Part shown: positions 36,056-44,925 of the stretch, piece by piece
Position numbering within the stretch: position 1 is the stretch's first letter
How the letters are laid out: the number at the start of each line of letters is the position of its first letter
Source of the DNA: an uncultured Bacteroidota bacterium
GTDB lineage: Bacteria; Bacteroidota; Bacteroidia; Chitinophagales; Chitinophagaceae
Reading direction: 5' to 3'
DNA length: 64,000 nt
Assembly (NCBI GenBank): GCA_903887415.1
Contig: CAISPO010000020.1
Span: 80,305 to 144,304 of the forward strand
Program-made: the position numbers and the translations under genes
The notes under the pieces: model-generated
Told to the model about the DNA's origin: nothing
Database searches by the model: none
What the model saw: the letters and a program-made list of their open reading frames with translations, nothing else

Positions 36056-37213
36056 TTACAATGTTCCCCGCCTGGCCTGTTCTGCTTCAATTGATTCAAA
36101 CAAAGCCTGGAAGTTTCCTTTTCCAAAAGACCGGGCGCCTTTACGTTGTATGATCTCGAAAAACAAGGTAGGCCTGTCTTCCACCGGTTTCGTGAATATC
36201 TGCAACAGGTAACCTTCCTCATCCCTGTCCACCATTATTCCCAGGGCCTTAAGAATGGCCATGTCTTCAGCAATGTCGCCAACACGCTCTGCGACGGTAT
36301 CGTAATAAGTGCCGGGCACATGCAGGAATTCCACACCCCGTTTTCTCATTTGCGATATGGTGTACACAATATCATCTGTAGCCACTGCAATGTGCTGGCA
36401 TCCCGGCCCTTCATAGAAATCCAGGTATTCTTCCACCTGCGATTTTTTCAGCCCTTTAGCCGGTTCGTTTATCGGGAACTTTATGCGGCCGTTTCCATTG
36501 GTCATTACCTTGCTCATTAAAGCAGTGTATTGGGTAGAAATGTCTTTGTCATCAAAAGTGATGAGATTGGCAAAGCCCATCACATCGGCATAGAAGCCGG
36601 CCCATTTGTTCATGGTGCCCAGCTCCACATTACCTACCATATGGTCTATATACTTGAGGCCGGTTGGTGTGGGATCGTATTCCGACACCCATTTTTCATA
36701 CCCTGGCAGGAAGATGCCTTTGTAGTTTTTTCGTTCCACGAAGATGTGCACGGTATCCCCATAGGTGCGAATGCCCGCCCGTACTACCTCGCCATCATTA
36801 TCCTTTTCCACCATCGGCTCAAAATAGACTTCGGCGCCACGCGACGTCGTCTCCTGGAAAGCCTTGCGCGCATCATCCACCCATAGGGCTATGACTTTTA
36901 CACCATCACCGTGTTTCGTGATATGCGCTGATATGGGGCTTTCTGAAAGTAAAGGCGTGGTTAACACCAGCCTGATTTTATCTTGTTGCAGTACATAAGA
37001 TACGTGGTCTTTCACACCAGTTTCAAGCCCGGCATATGCCAGCGACTGAAAGCCGAATGCCGTCTTGTAATAGTGGGCCGCCTGCTTAGCGTTTCCGACA
37101 TACAGCTCTACATAATCGGTGCCATTGATCGGCAGGAAATCCTGCGCCTTTTCAAAGATCTTTTCAATACCGTAGTTATAATTTGTAACTTCTTTCAGAT
37201 CGTGCGTATCCAT
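36056..37213 (-). CDS. hppD: 4-hydroxyphenylpyruvate dioxygenase
   Basis: 385-residue non-heme iron enzyme converting 4-hydroxyphenylpyruvate to homogentisate. Iron ligands: His in KYIDHMVGNV, His in CQHIAVATDD and Glu in TLFFEIIQRKG; the C-terminal FGKGNFQALFESIE is also characteristic. It starts 10 bases after hmgA ends, so the substrate-to-product pair is in one operon. Confidence 0.97.
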   Translation of the reverse strand: MDTHDLKEVTNYNYGIEKIFEKAQDFLPINGTDYVELYVGNAKQAAHYYKTAFGFQSLAYAGLETGVKDHVSYVLQQDKIRLVLTTPLLSESPISAHITKHGDGVKVIALWVDDARKAFQETTSRGAEVYFEPMVEKDNDGEVVRAGIRTYGDTVHIFVERKNYKGIFLPGYEKWVSEYDPTPTGLKYIDHMVGNVELGTMNKWAGFYADVMGFANLITFDDKDISTQYTALMSKVMTNGNGRIKFPINEPAKGLKKSQVEEYLDFYEGPGCQHIAVATDDIVYTISQMRKRGVEFLHVPGTYYDTVAERVGDIAEDMAILKALGIMVDRDEEGYLLQIFTKPVEDRPTLFFEIIQRKGARSFGKGNFQALFESIEAEQARRGTL

Positions 37214-37223
37214 AACAGGTGTT

Positions 37224-38381
37224 TTAGTCAGTTAACCATGATTTATAATAGTCTGCAACCTCCAGCTTCATTGCCTCCGTCGTTATCATTACCGGGTTAA
37301 AGGGATCGATCATTACTGCAAGCTCTTTTGTTTCCTTCTGCCCTATGCTGCGCTCGATAGCGCCGGGGTGCGGCCCATGCGGGATGCCGCCGGGATGCAA
37401 GGTGATCTGCCCTGATTTAATATTGTTCCGGCTCATGAAATCTCCGTCCACATAGTACAGTAGTTCGTCACTGTCTATGTTGCTATGGTGATAAGGGGCA
37501 GGAATAGCCAGTGGATGGTAATCATAGAGCCTTGGTACAAACGAACAGACCACAAAGTTCTTGCTCTCAAACGTCTGGTGTATCGGCGGCGGCATGTGTA
37601 TGCGCCCGGTGATGGGCTCAAAATTGAAGATGGAAAAAATATAGGGATAATGATATCCGTCCCAGCCAGCCACATCAAAAGGATGGTTGGCATACACATA
37701 AGGGAATATCATTCCTTTCTTTTTTATAAAAATGTCGAAGTCACCGATCTCGTCAATAGCCTGAAGGTTAGATGGCCTTTTTATATCCCGCTCACAAAAC
37801 GGAGCATGCTCAAGCAGTTGTCCAAAGTCATTCCTGTAGCGGCGCGGGGTGAAAATGGGATCGAATGATTCGATGTACAGGAGACGGTTGTCTGGCGTGT
37901 TAAAATGTATCTGGTAAACAGTACCTCTTGGAATTACGATATAGTCGCCATACTGAAAGTGAAGTGAACCGTACATTGTTTCTACAACACCACTGCCCTT
38001 GTGCACAAACAACATTTCATCCGCATCCGCATTCTTATAAAAATAAGGTGTTGATTCCGTAGGTGCTGCCAGGCCAATATGCATTGCAGCATTCACAAAC
38101 AATGTTTTCCGGCTTCTTAAATAGTCCTTTTCGGGCTTTATATCAAAGCCATTAAAGCTCATAGCATTCAGGCCATTGTCTATAGCGATCTCTGGCTTTA
38201 CCGAATAAGGTTTCCCCTTCTGCCTTACTCTAGTAGGTGGGTATAAATGATAAACAAGAGATGAGAGTCCCGCGAATCCTTGCGTGCCAACCAGTTCTTC
38301 CTGAAACAATTTTCCATTTAACTGCCGGCTTACTGTGTGGCGTTTCTCCGGTACTATTCCTAGCGTGTGATAAAAAGGCAT
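37224..38381 (-). CDS. hmgA: Homogentisate 1,2-dioxygenase
   Basis: Opens the homogentisate ring to maleylacetoacetate. 385 residues, slightly shorter than the better-known forms of about 430-445. Cupin-like core with EMLFVHKGSGVVET, SKNFVVCSFVPR, DELLYYVDGDF and HPGGIPHGPHPGA, which carry the His/Glu metal site. First gene of the hmgA-hppD-paaABCD-MBL unit. Fumarylacetoacetate hydrolase is not seen in the window. Confidence 0.95.
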   Translation of the reverse strand: MPFYHTLGIVPEKRHTVSRQLNGKLFQEELVGTQGFAGLSSLVYHLYPPTRVRQKGKPYSVKPEIAIDNGLNAMSFNGFDIKPEKDYLRSRKTLFVNAAMHIGLAAPTESTPYFYKNADADEMLFVHKGSGVVETMYGSLHFQYGDYIVIPRGTVYQIHFNTPDNRLLYIESFDPIFTPRRYRNDFGQLLEHAPFCERDIKRPSNLQAIDEIGDFDIFIKKKGMIFPYVYANHPFDVAGWDGYHYPYIFSIFNFEPITGRIHMPPPIHQTFESKNFVVCSFVPRLYDYHPLAIPAPYHHSNIDSDELLYYVDGDFMSRNNIKSGQITLHPGGIPHGPHPGAIERSIGQKETKELAVMIDPFNPVMITTEAMKLEVADYYKSWLTD

Positions 38382-38399
38382 GAACTACGTTTTAACACA

Positions 38400-38428
38400 C
38401 AAACGTACTCACGGTTATTTGCCGGAAA
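38400..38428 (-). promoter_or_regulatory. Promoter of the hmgA operon
   Basis: On the minus strand TACGTTTG (38407 to 38400) fits the TAnnTTTG box, with TTTC 17 bases further upstream in place of TTG. It lies 18 bases before the hmgA start. Confidence 0.5.
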
Positions 38429-38495
38429 CATGACCGCGGACAGCCCCTAGCATGATTTTGGTCAGAAAAGCAAAGGAAATATTTTGCATACACGA

Positions 38496-39692
38496 TCAGC
38501 GACCCCGAAGTCCGCGCAGGCGCGCCACGGCATCGTTCAGCGTTTCCTCTTTCTTTGAAAAGCAGAAACGAATGAGCTTATCATCTTTTTTGCTTTTATA
38601 GAAAGCGCTGACCGGTATAGTAGCCACGCCATGTTCTTTAGTGAGCCATTGCGCAAATTCCATGTCCGGCATATCACTGATGCGCTCATAACTAGCTACC
38701 TGGAAGTAGCTGCCTTTTGCCGGCTTGTGTATCGTGAAGGGCGTCTCCTTTATAAGCGAAAGAAAATGGTCGCGCTTGCGCTGCATGAGGGCATTTACAG
38801 GTTCGGCAGTGCCATGGGCAAGGATATGGGCCAGCGCATGTTGTGCCGGCGTATTCGTAGTAAAGCCTACAAACTGGTGTATGCGCCGGAAGGCCTGGGT
38901 AAATTCGGGAGGGGCTATGCAGTAGCCCATTTTCCAACCGGTGCAGTTATAAACCTTCCCGAAGGAATACAGTGCAAAGCTGCGCTGCCGTAGTTCAGGA
39001 TGTTCCAGTACGCTATAGTGCCGCTCACCGTCAAACACTAATTGCTCATACACCTCGTCAGACAGTATAACAATATTGGTATCTCTCACGATGTCGGCAA
39101 GTTCGTCCCAATCGCTTTTGCCCCATATTGCTCCGGTGGGATTGTGCGGGGTATTAATAATTATGGCCCTGGTCTTGGAAGTTACTGCGTCCTTTACCTT
39201 ATTCCAGTCCACATTAAAATCGGGAGCGGACAGAGCCACCGTTACGGCTTTTGCGCCATTCATTTCTATATTGGGTATGTAGCTGTCATACGCCGGTTCC
39301 AGCACTATAGCCTCGTCTCCGGGCTGCAATACAGTGGTGAAAGCTGTATAAATAGCATAGGTAGCGCCGGGAGTGATAGTTATCTCACTATCCGCGTTAA
39401 CGTCAACATTGTACCGCAGCTTGAAATTGGCCGCAATCTGCTGCCTAAGTGTGGGTAAGCCCGGCATGGGCGCATATTGGTTAAAGCCATTGCGTGCGGC
39501 ATCGCCAAGCGCCTGCGATAACGCCTCATCAATATGAAAATCAGGAAAACCTTGCGAGAGGTTAATAGCGTTGTGCTGAGTGGCAAGGGCACTCATTACT
39601 GTAAATATAGTAGTGCCGGTGGCAGAATGCTTAACCCCAAACCCCTGAAGGGGCTTTCCCTTAATGTCTGTCCCGTGTTTGTTGCTGTCCAT
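38496..39692 (-). CDS. Methionine/aromatic aminotransferase (class I/II, PLP)
   Basis: 398 residues from the ATG at 39692. The segment GTTIFTVMSALATQHNAINLSQGFPDF is typical of methionine aminotransferase/kynurenine aminotransferase III relatives, and SFGKVYNCTGWKMGY carries the PLP lysine. Such enzymes also accept Tyr and Phe, fitting the hppD/hmgA operon downstream on the same strand. The first ~17 codons (DSNKHGTDIKGKPLQGFGVK) are unlike the family and are encoded by a CCCCTGAAGGGG repeat; further upstream the frame stays open through a REP, so the start is uncertain. Confidence 0.85.
   Translation of the reverse strand: MDSNKHGTDIKGKPLQGFGVKHSATGTTIFTVMSALATQHNAINLSQGFPDFHIDEALSQALGDAARNGFNQYAPMPGLPTLRQQIAANFKLRYNVDVNADSEITITPGATYAIYTAFTTVLQPGDEAIVLEPAYDSYIPNIEMNGAKAVTVALSAPDFNVDWNKVKDAVTSKTRAIIINTPHNPTGAIWGKSDWDELADIVRDTNIVILSDEVYEQLVFDGERHYSVLEHPELRQRSFALYSFGKVYNCTGWKMGYCIAPPEFTQAFRRIHQFVGFTTNTPAQHALAHILAHGTAEPVNALMQRKRDHFLSLIKETPFTIHKPAKGSYFQVASYERISDMPDMEFAQWLTKEHGVATIPVSAFYKSKKDDKLIRFCFSKKEETLNDAVARLRGLRGR
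39631..39660. repeat. CCCCTGAAGGGG repeat inside the aminotransferase 5' coding region
   Basis: AACCCCAAACCCCTGAAGGGGC matches the intergenic repeat at 28384-28424. It is in frame and encodes the non-conserved GKPLQGFGV near the N-terminus of the aminotransferase. Confidence 0.65.
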
Positions 39693-39714
39693 AGGAAGCA
39701 TATTTGTGCATATC

Positions 39715-39742
39715 GTAGAGACATAATGCATTGCGTCTCTAC
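39715..39742. repeat. Imperfect REP upstream of the aminotransferase
   Basis: Outer arms GTAGAGAC / GTCTCTAC with an imperfect inner part around ATGCAT; same length and ends as the RAYT-flanking REPs. Confidence 0.75.
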
Positions 39743-39829
39743 ACGCGGTGAACATTTATTGAAACGCTAATTGCGATCAGCTGACCTGGAAAATTATACG
39801 CAACTCATCTATCTCGCCGCCCTGATGCA

Positions 39830-39866
39830 TGGTTCCTCCTTCAGGGGGAGGGGATTTGGTGGGGTT
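39830..39866. repeat. CCTTCAGGGGGAGGGG repeat
   Basis: Complement reads CCCCACCAAATCCCC then TCCCCCTGAAGGAGG, related to the CCCCTGAAGGGG repeats at 28.4 and 39.6 kb. It lies between the guanylyltransferase stop and the aminotransferase promoter area. Confidence 0.5.
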
Positions 39867-40950
39867 ATAGAAACTTATCCCCCTTATTCCTTTTCACTTC
39901 GGCCACATATTCCTTGATCTGTTGCTCCCTGTTGCGTTCGCAGATGAGCAAAATATCGGGCGTATCCACAACAATAAAATTTTCAAGGCCCTGCAGCACT
40001 ACGAGCTTTTCGTTGGGGGCTTTTATCATACACTGCGTAGCATCGATCACCATTACATTGTTGCCTAGCACGGCATTGCCCAGGTAGTCCTTATTGCAGT
40101 TGTCGTAAGCAGACTCCCATGTACCGAGGTCGCACCAGCCAAAGTAAGAAGGGATAACATAGACATTCCGTGCTTTTTCCATAATACCGTAGTCTATGGA
40201 GATATTAGTGCAATGGGGGTAAAGTTTGGTTATCGCGTCGTGCTCGCCGGGCGTATTATAAGCACCCGTAGCCTGTAAGAAAACATCATTCATCTCCGGC
40301 AGGAAATGTTCCAGGGCTTCCATTATTGTTTGCACGTTCCAGACAAATATCCCGGAGTTCCAGAGAAAATCGCCGCTTTTCAGGAAGGTACGAGCAAGCT
40401 CAAGCGATGGCTTTTCTGTGAATGTTTTTACACGGTAAGATTGGTCCACTTCCTGCTCCGGGTCGTACTGTATATAACCATAACCGGTGTCGGGGCGGGT
40501 GGGTTTGATGCCCAGTGTCAGCAGCGACTTGTGATGAGCTACAAAATCAAGCGCCTCATGCGCAGTGCGCTCAAAAGCATGCTCATCCATTATAAGGTGG
40601 TCAGCCGGTGACATGATAATGTTGGCCAGCGGGTTCAGCGCCATGATCTTGTGGGCAAAGTAGGCTGCACAGGGCGCTGTATTTTTCCGGGATGGCTCGC
40701 TGATGATGTTTTCATCACTTAGTTCCGGTATCTGCTGTTTCAGGGTATCTATATATTGCTCGTTGGTAATGAAATAGATATTCTCCTTAGGGCAGATATG
40801 CTTGAAACGGTTGTAAGTCCACTGTATCAGGGAGCGGCCGGTACCGAGCAGATCAAGGAACTGCTTGGGGTGATGCGTACGGCTTTCCGGCCAAAACCTG
40901 CTGCCGATACCCCCGGCCATTATAGCTACGTAGTTATTTTGAATACTCAT
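39865..40950 (-). CDS. Mannose-1-phosphate guanylyltransferase
   Basis: Makes GDP-mannose for surface sugars. 361 residues: the nucleotide-binding start AIMAGGIGSRFWPESR, PKQFLDLLG, SPADHLI, the TGYGYIQ and FTEKP motifs, and DYGIMEK near the C-terminus. It is the single-domain form without a phosphomannose isomerase part. Located 178 bases after the NifU-like gene on the same strand. Confidence 0.95.
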   Translation of the reverse strand: MSIQNNYVAIMAGGIGSRFWPESRTHHPKQFLDLLGTGRSLIQWTYNRFKHICPKENIYFITNEQYIDTLKQQIPELSDENIISEPSRKNTAPCAAYFAHKIMALNPLANIIMSPADHLIMDEHAFERTAHEALDFVAHHKSLLTLGIKPTRPDTGYGYIQYDPEQEVDQSYRVKTFTEKPSLELARTFLKSGDFLWNSGIFVWNVQTIMEALEHFLPEMNDVFLQATGAYNTPGEHDAITKLYPHCTNISIDYGIMEKARNVYVIPSYFGWCDLGTWESAYDNCNKDYLGNAVLGNNVMVIDATQCMIKAPNEKLVVLQGLENFIVVDTPDILLICERNREQQIKEYVAEVKRNKGDKFL

Positions 40951-41082
40951 TTCAAATTCAAAAGTTAAAAGTCAAAAATCAAAAAAAACGTATCGTCGAC
41001 ACCCCAAACAAAGAATCCGCTATGTTGTGCTTGAATAATACCAGCTAAAAATAGAACAAATCAAGGCATTATTATAACAATA

Positions 41083-41109
41083 AACGGCGCCCGGATCACG
41101 GACGCCGTT
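41083..41109 (-). terminator. Terminator of the NifU-like gene
   Basis: AACGGCG / CGCCGTT stem, 19 bases past the stop codon in minus-strand direction, followed there by TTATTGTTAT. Confidence 0.6.
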
Positions 41110-41128
41110 AAATAACGTTAATGGAAAA

Positions 41129-41719
41129 TTATTCGGCTTCCGCCACCACTTCCTTCACTTCGGGTATCATGCGCTTCATCATACCTTCTATACCTGTTTT
41201 CAGGGTTATCATAGAAGATGGGCAGCCGGAGCAGGAGCCTTGCAGCATCAGCTTCACCGTACCGTTATCGAACCCTTTGAAGCTGATAGCGCCGCCATCC
41301 ATTTCCACTGCGGGTTTCACATAGTTTTCCAGCAGCTCTTTTATACGCACTACCACGTCTTCGTCGCCTGCGCTTACGGTGTTAGTGTCTGCTTTCGCCA
41401 CTACCAGGTCTTCATTTATCACCGCCTTGCCCTCTTCCAGGTATTCTTTCAGGAACTGGCGGATGGATGGGATCACATCGTCCCAATTGGTTTCTATTGT
41501 TTTTGACAGCGTCACAAAGTTGCTGGCTATAAATACACTCCGGATAAACGGGAACGCAAATAATTCCTTTGCAAGGGGGGAAGGCGTTGCGGACGACTCA
41601 TCCGGGAAATCAATGCTCTTTCCGGGATATAGCAGCTTGTTGGCCACAAACTTCATAGTCTCCGGGTTAGGGGTCATTTCGGTATAAATACTCACGATCG
41701 TGTTTCCTGTCTTCAGCAT
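41129..41719 (-). CDS. NifU-family Fe-S scaffold/carrier protein (Nfu type)
   Basis: 196 residues in two parts: the N-terminal Nfu domain (IYTEMTPNPETMKFVANK, about 11-95) and the C-terminal NifU domain with the cluster-binding CSGC (Cys163 and Cys166) in GSCSGCPSSMITLK. It carries [4Fe-4S] clusters to client enzymes in the cytoplasm. Single gene with its own hairpin terminator. Confidence 0.93.
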   Translation of the reverse strand: MLKTGNTIVSIYTEMTPNPETMKFVANKLLYPGKSIDFPDESSATPSPLAKELFAFPFIRSVFIASNFVTLSKTIETNWDDVIPSIRQFLKEYLEEGKAVINEDLVVAKADTNTVSAGDEDVVVRIKELLENYVKPAVEMDGGAISFKGFDNGTVKLMLQGSCSGCPSSMITLKTGIEGMMKRMIPEVKEVVAEAE

Positions 41720-41914
41720 CTCAAATATATTTTGACAAAAATACTGAAATATGGCTTTCCGCCTGATTATTTATAGCAATATGCATAAAGGTTAAATCAA
41801 TAGCCAGGGCGATAAACGTAAGCTGCACTCTTTTTCACGTTTCGTTGGCTGCACATGGATTGGTTTTTATTATTTATCAAGGGGGAAGTGTTTCCTGAAA
41901 ATTAAACTACGATC

Positions 41915-42241
41915 ATGAAAACTATCTTAATTATCATATGCCTGTCCTTCAGCGTTAACCTGCACTCCCAGATAGTGCAGATAAGAAGAGACACGGCTAC
42001 CACGCCGGCTCCGCCGGTATATAATCCATTCCAATTGCCTAATTATTACCAGAACAACTCCATGTTCAGCAACAATAGTATGCAAACAAACCCACCACCA
42101 AATCCCCATGCAGGCCCATATACCGGTAATGCAACCTATACCGACCCCACAAAGGGCACTCCAGGACCGGCACCTTATAACAGTGCGAATGTTAACCAGC
42201 CGTTTCCACCTGTTACAACCAACCCCAAAAATGACAATTAA
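41915..42241 (+). CDS. Small secreted Pro/Asn-rich protein
   Basis: 108 residues: signal peptide (about 1-19, ending LHSQ) and a low-complexity chain rich in Pro, Asn, Thr and Tyr with no cysteine. Not recognised. It leads a row of three small secreted proteins on the plus strand (41915, 42368, 43034), each with its own spacer of about 120 bases. Confidence 0.65.
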   Translation: MKTILIIICLSFSVNLHSQIVQIRRDTATTPAPPVYNPFQLPNYYQNNSMFSNNSMQTNPPPNPHAGPYTGNATYTDPTKGTPGPAPYNSANVNQPFPPVTTNPKNDN

Positions 42242-42367
42242 AAAAATATTGCTGTAATAGCCTGATTTGCAGTGTTTTCTATTTTATTATTTTATTAACA
42301 GGCTGCGGGTACGGTTTTGTTTACACTAAGGGAGAACAGGATTGTGAACTAATAAAAACGTAAGATC

Positions 42368-42913
42368 ATGAAAAAGATACTAATAGCACTGGCAATGAGC
42401 GGATTTGTTTATTGCAGCGCGGAAGCCCAGACAGACAATAAGAAGAATTGCGAAACAACCAGCAACCAGGTTTGCAGGCGGTCTTCAGGAAATAATATCT
42501 CCTGCTACAAAACTAAGTATGCCGAAAACTTCAAGGTATGCAAGAATGAAAATGGCTACTTTATCTGCTGCGAAACACCTGATGGCGGCAATGCAACGCA
42601 TCCGGTAAATACCACTGTTGCGGTCAATGAATTCCGTGACGATTATAATGCCGGCCAGCCGCAGTACGCCAACCAGGACTATACCATGCGGGCGCCAGTG
42701 TCTCAGTCATTCCTGGAATATAGCCAAAACGCATCTGCGTCTTATGAAGGCTATTACGCCACCCCTAAAGGGAAAATGAAGGTTTGCTATGGCGGGAACA
42801 ATGTAGCAAAACTGACCCGCGCACCATGGGAAGGCTGCCCAAGTCCAGAAAACGATGGGCCTGACAAGAACATACAGAGGAACCCAAATGCTATGGCTCC
42901 CGAAACAAAATAA
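42368..42913 (+). CDS. Small secreted Cys-containing protein (family 1, longer member)
   Basis: 181 residues with a signal peptide ending AEAQ. About eight cysteines occur, five or six of them in the first half. The segment NFKVCKNENGYFICCETP is shared with the protein at 43034 (NFKVCKNDVGYSICGETP), so the two are paralogs. No known domain; secretion and disulfides are inferred. A strong hairpin terminator follows. Confidence 0.75.
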   Translation: MKKILIALAMSGFVYCSAEAQTDNKKNCETTSNQVCRRSSGNNISCYKTKYAENFKVCKNENGYFICCETPDGGNATHPVNTTVAVNEFRDDYNAGQPQYANQDYTMRAPVSQSFLEYSQNASASYEGYYATPKGKMKVCYGGNNVAKLTRAPWEGCPSPENDGPDKNIQRNPNAMAPETK

Positions 42914-42931
42914 AACCTTACCACTCATGAT

Positions 42932-42965
42932 AAAAAGCAGGATGGATATACCGTCCTGCTTTTTT
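42932..42965 (+). terminator. Rho-independent terminator
   Basis: AAAAAGCAGGA ... TCCTGCTTTTT stem with a run of seven T, right after the 42368 gene. Confidence 0.85.
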
Positions 42966-43033
42966 TATGGGTACAAAAGGATAAATTTGCACGGAAGGGT
43001 AAAATACTGTGTACGTGTAAACTGTAAAGCGCA

Positions 43034-43411
43034 ATGCAAAAAATACTTGTAGCAATTCTAATACTCGGCTTATCTTCTTTAAATGCCGTGGCCAAAAAGC
43101 CATCTGCCGGAATCATAGGCATTTCTCACCAAAGGAAGGCTGCAAAAGATACAGCAGCCGTGAATTTCAAAGTATGTAAAAATGACGTTGGTTATTCCAT
43201 TTGCGGAGAAACCCCGTCTTTAGCCAATTCCACATACCATGAGCCTGCCCACAAACCGGAATACACACCAGATTACGAAAAAGACATTGCGGCCATTATA
43301 CTGCGTGGCATACCCGAAATACCAAAGGTGAAATTCCCAAACGACAAACCGGGCCCCGAAACACAATCGGGAGAAATTGCGGGTATCTGTTCATGGAACG
43401 GTGCGTGGTAA
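43034..43411 (+). CDS. Small secreted Cys-containing protein (family 1, shorter member)
   Basis: 125 residues with a signal peptide ending AVAK. It shares the motif NFKVCKNxxGYxICxETP with the previous gene and has few other cysteines (one in the C-terminal GICSWNGAW). Not recognised. It converges on the kinase-RapZ gene with eight bases between the stops. Confidence 0.75.
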   Translation: MQKILVAILILGLSSLNAVAKKPSAGIIGISHQRKAAKDTAAVNFKVCKNDVGYSICGETPSLANSTYHEPAHKPEYTPDYEKDIAAIILRGIPEIPKVKFPNDKPGPETQSGEIAGICSWNGAW

Positions 43412-43419
43412 ATATGTGC

Positions 43420-44904
43420 CTATGCCGGTTCTGTAGTTTCTTCCTGTTGCACCCATTTTTTCTCATTGAGATGGGTCACTGAAACTTCAAGGTTGTAGCG
43501 GGTTGTCAGGTAGGCTGCCAGTTGATTGGCCGCATATACAGACCTGTGCTGGCCGCCGGTGCAGCCGAACGCCACACTTAGCTGCTCAAATCCACGGGCA
43601 ATATAGTCCTCAATATTTATTGACACCAGCGAATAAACGTGATTCATAAAATCAGGCATTCTCGTTTCGCGCTCCAGGAACTGGCGCACCATTTCATCGT
43701 TTCCGGTGAGAAATTTATAGGCTGCGTACCTGCCCGGGTTCAGGATGCCCCTGCAATCAAATACATAACCCCCACCATGTGAGTTGGTAGGTTTTGGCAT
43801 ACCCGCCTTGTAAGAAAAACTACTGATCTGCACTTCCAGCTTTGGCTTGTCTGCACTTGGCACGGTCGTGTACCGGTCCTGCATTTCCGGCGACGACAAC
43901 TTGTCCAGTAATGACCTCAATTCGGGATAGGCTGGTGTCTGCGGATGATCGGAAAGAAAAAGCTGGAGGTTTTTTAATGCCGGGCCTATGCTGGTAATAA
44001 AATGAGCCTTGTGCTGCAGCAGCCCGCGGAAGCCATAAGAGCCTAACACCTGCAGCAGCCGCACCAGTACAAATTGCACATAACCGCGCCTGAAATGTAT
44101 CTCGTCCATACGGGATATATGCAGATCGTTGAGGCTGCTGATGTAACCATTGAGCAGGTCTTCCTTCCATGCCCCAGGCAACTGCGCCCTTGCCTGCCAG
44201 AGCAGGGAGGCTATATCATATTGCGGCGGCCCCTGCATGCCGCCCTGGAAGTCGATAAAGTATATCTTGCCATCATGCACCATAATGTTGCGGCTCTGGA
44301 AGTCGCGGTACATAAATGTTTGTGGCTGCACACGGCCCAGATCTTTACTCAGCAGTTCCATTTCACTCATCAGCAGCGAACGGTCGTAAGGAATATTCTG
44401 AAGGTCGGCGAAGTAGTATTTGAAATAAAGGAGATCAGCCATTATAGCTTTCTCATCGAACTGGCGGGAAGCGAAACACTGTTTGTAATCAGCATCCCTG
44501 CCGGCTATCCACTGCACCTTTGCAAGCTGAGCGAGCGCTTTGTGGTATAGTTTGCGCACCGGCTCCGTATATCCGTCTTTTGTTACGAGGTCGAAAAGGG
44601 AAATTTTGCCAAGATCCTGCTGCAGATAGGCCCTGCGGTCTTTACTGGTCTTGTAAACTTCCGGTACGTTGATCTGGTGTTTGCGAAACAGCTCAGTGAA
44701 ATAAAAATAGGTGTTATTTTCAGCTACGTTGGTGTTGTATGTGCCTATACAAGTTGTTTTGCCGCAGGTAAGCCGGTAATAACGGCGGTCTGAACCAGAA
44801 ACGGCAAGCGCTTCAATAGTTTCGGCCTTTTTTTCAAAATGCTCTTCAAACAGTTTTTCTAAAATGCCAGTGATCTGCACGATGGATTTATTGTGTGTTA
44901 TCAT
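43420..44904 (-). CDS. Sugar-kinase-like phosphotransferase fused to a RapZ C-terminal domain
   Basis: 494 residues in two parts. The N-terminal APH-fold (about 25-330) has SGSDRRYYRL, the catalytic-loop FMYRDFQSRNIMVHDG and DFQGGMQGPPQYD, as in MurNAc/GlcNAc kinases of the AmgK type. The C-terminal part (about 355-480) matches the RapZ C-terminal domain: SFSYKAGMPKP, FDCRGILNPGR, FGCTGGQHRSVYAA. That domain senses glucosamine-6-phosphate in E. coli RapZ; the N-terminal P-loop part of RapZ is absent. Such fusions recur in Bacteroidota. It follows sixA by 21 bases. Confidence 0.88.
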   Translation of the reverse strand: MITHNKSIVQITGILEKLFEEHFEKKAETIEALAVSGSDRRYYRLTCGKTTCIGTYNTNVAENNTYFYFTELFRKHQINVPEVYKTSKDRRAYLQQDLGKISLFDLVTKDGYTEPVRKLYHKALAQLAKVQWIAGRDADYKQCFASRQFDEKAIMADLLYFKYYFADLQNIPYDRSLLMSEMELLSKDLGRVQPQTFMYRDFQSRNIMVHDGKIYFIDFQGGMQGPPQYDIASLLWQARAQLPGAWKEDLLNGYISSLNDLHISRMDEIHFRRGYVQFVLVRLLQVLGSYGFRGLLQHKAHFITSIGPALKNLQLFLSDHPQTPAYPELRSLLDKLSSPEMQDRYTTVPSADKPKLEVQISSFSYKAGMPKPTNSHGGGYVFDCRGILNPGRYAAYKFLTGNDEMVRQFLERETRMPDFMNHVYSLVSINIEDYIARGFEQLSVAFGCTGGQHRSVYAANQLAAYLTTRYNLEVSVTHLNEKKWVQQEETTEPA

Positions 44905-44925
44905 CTACTTACTATGTTAAAGGGT

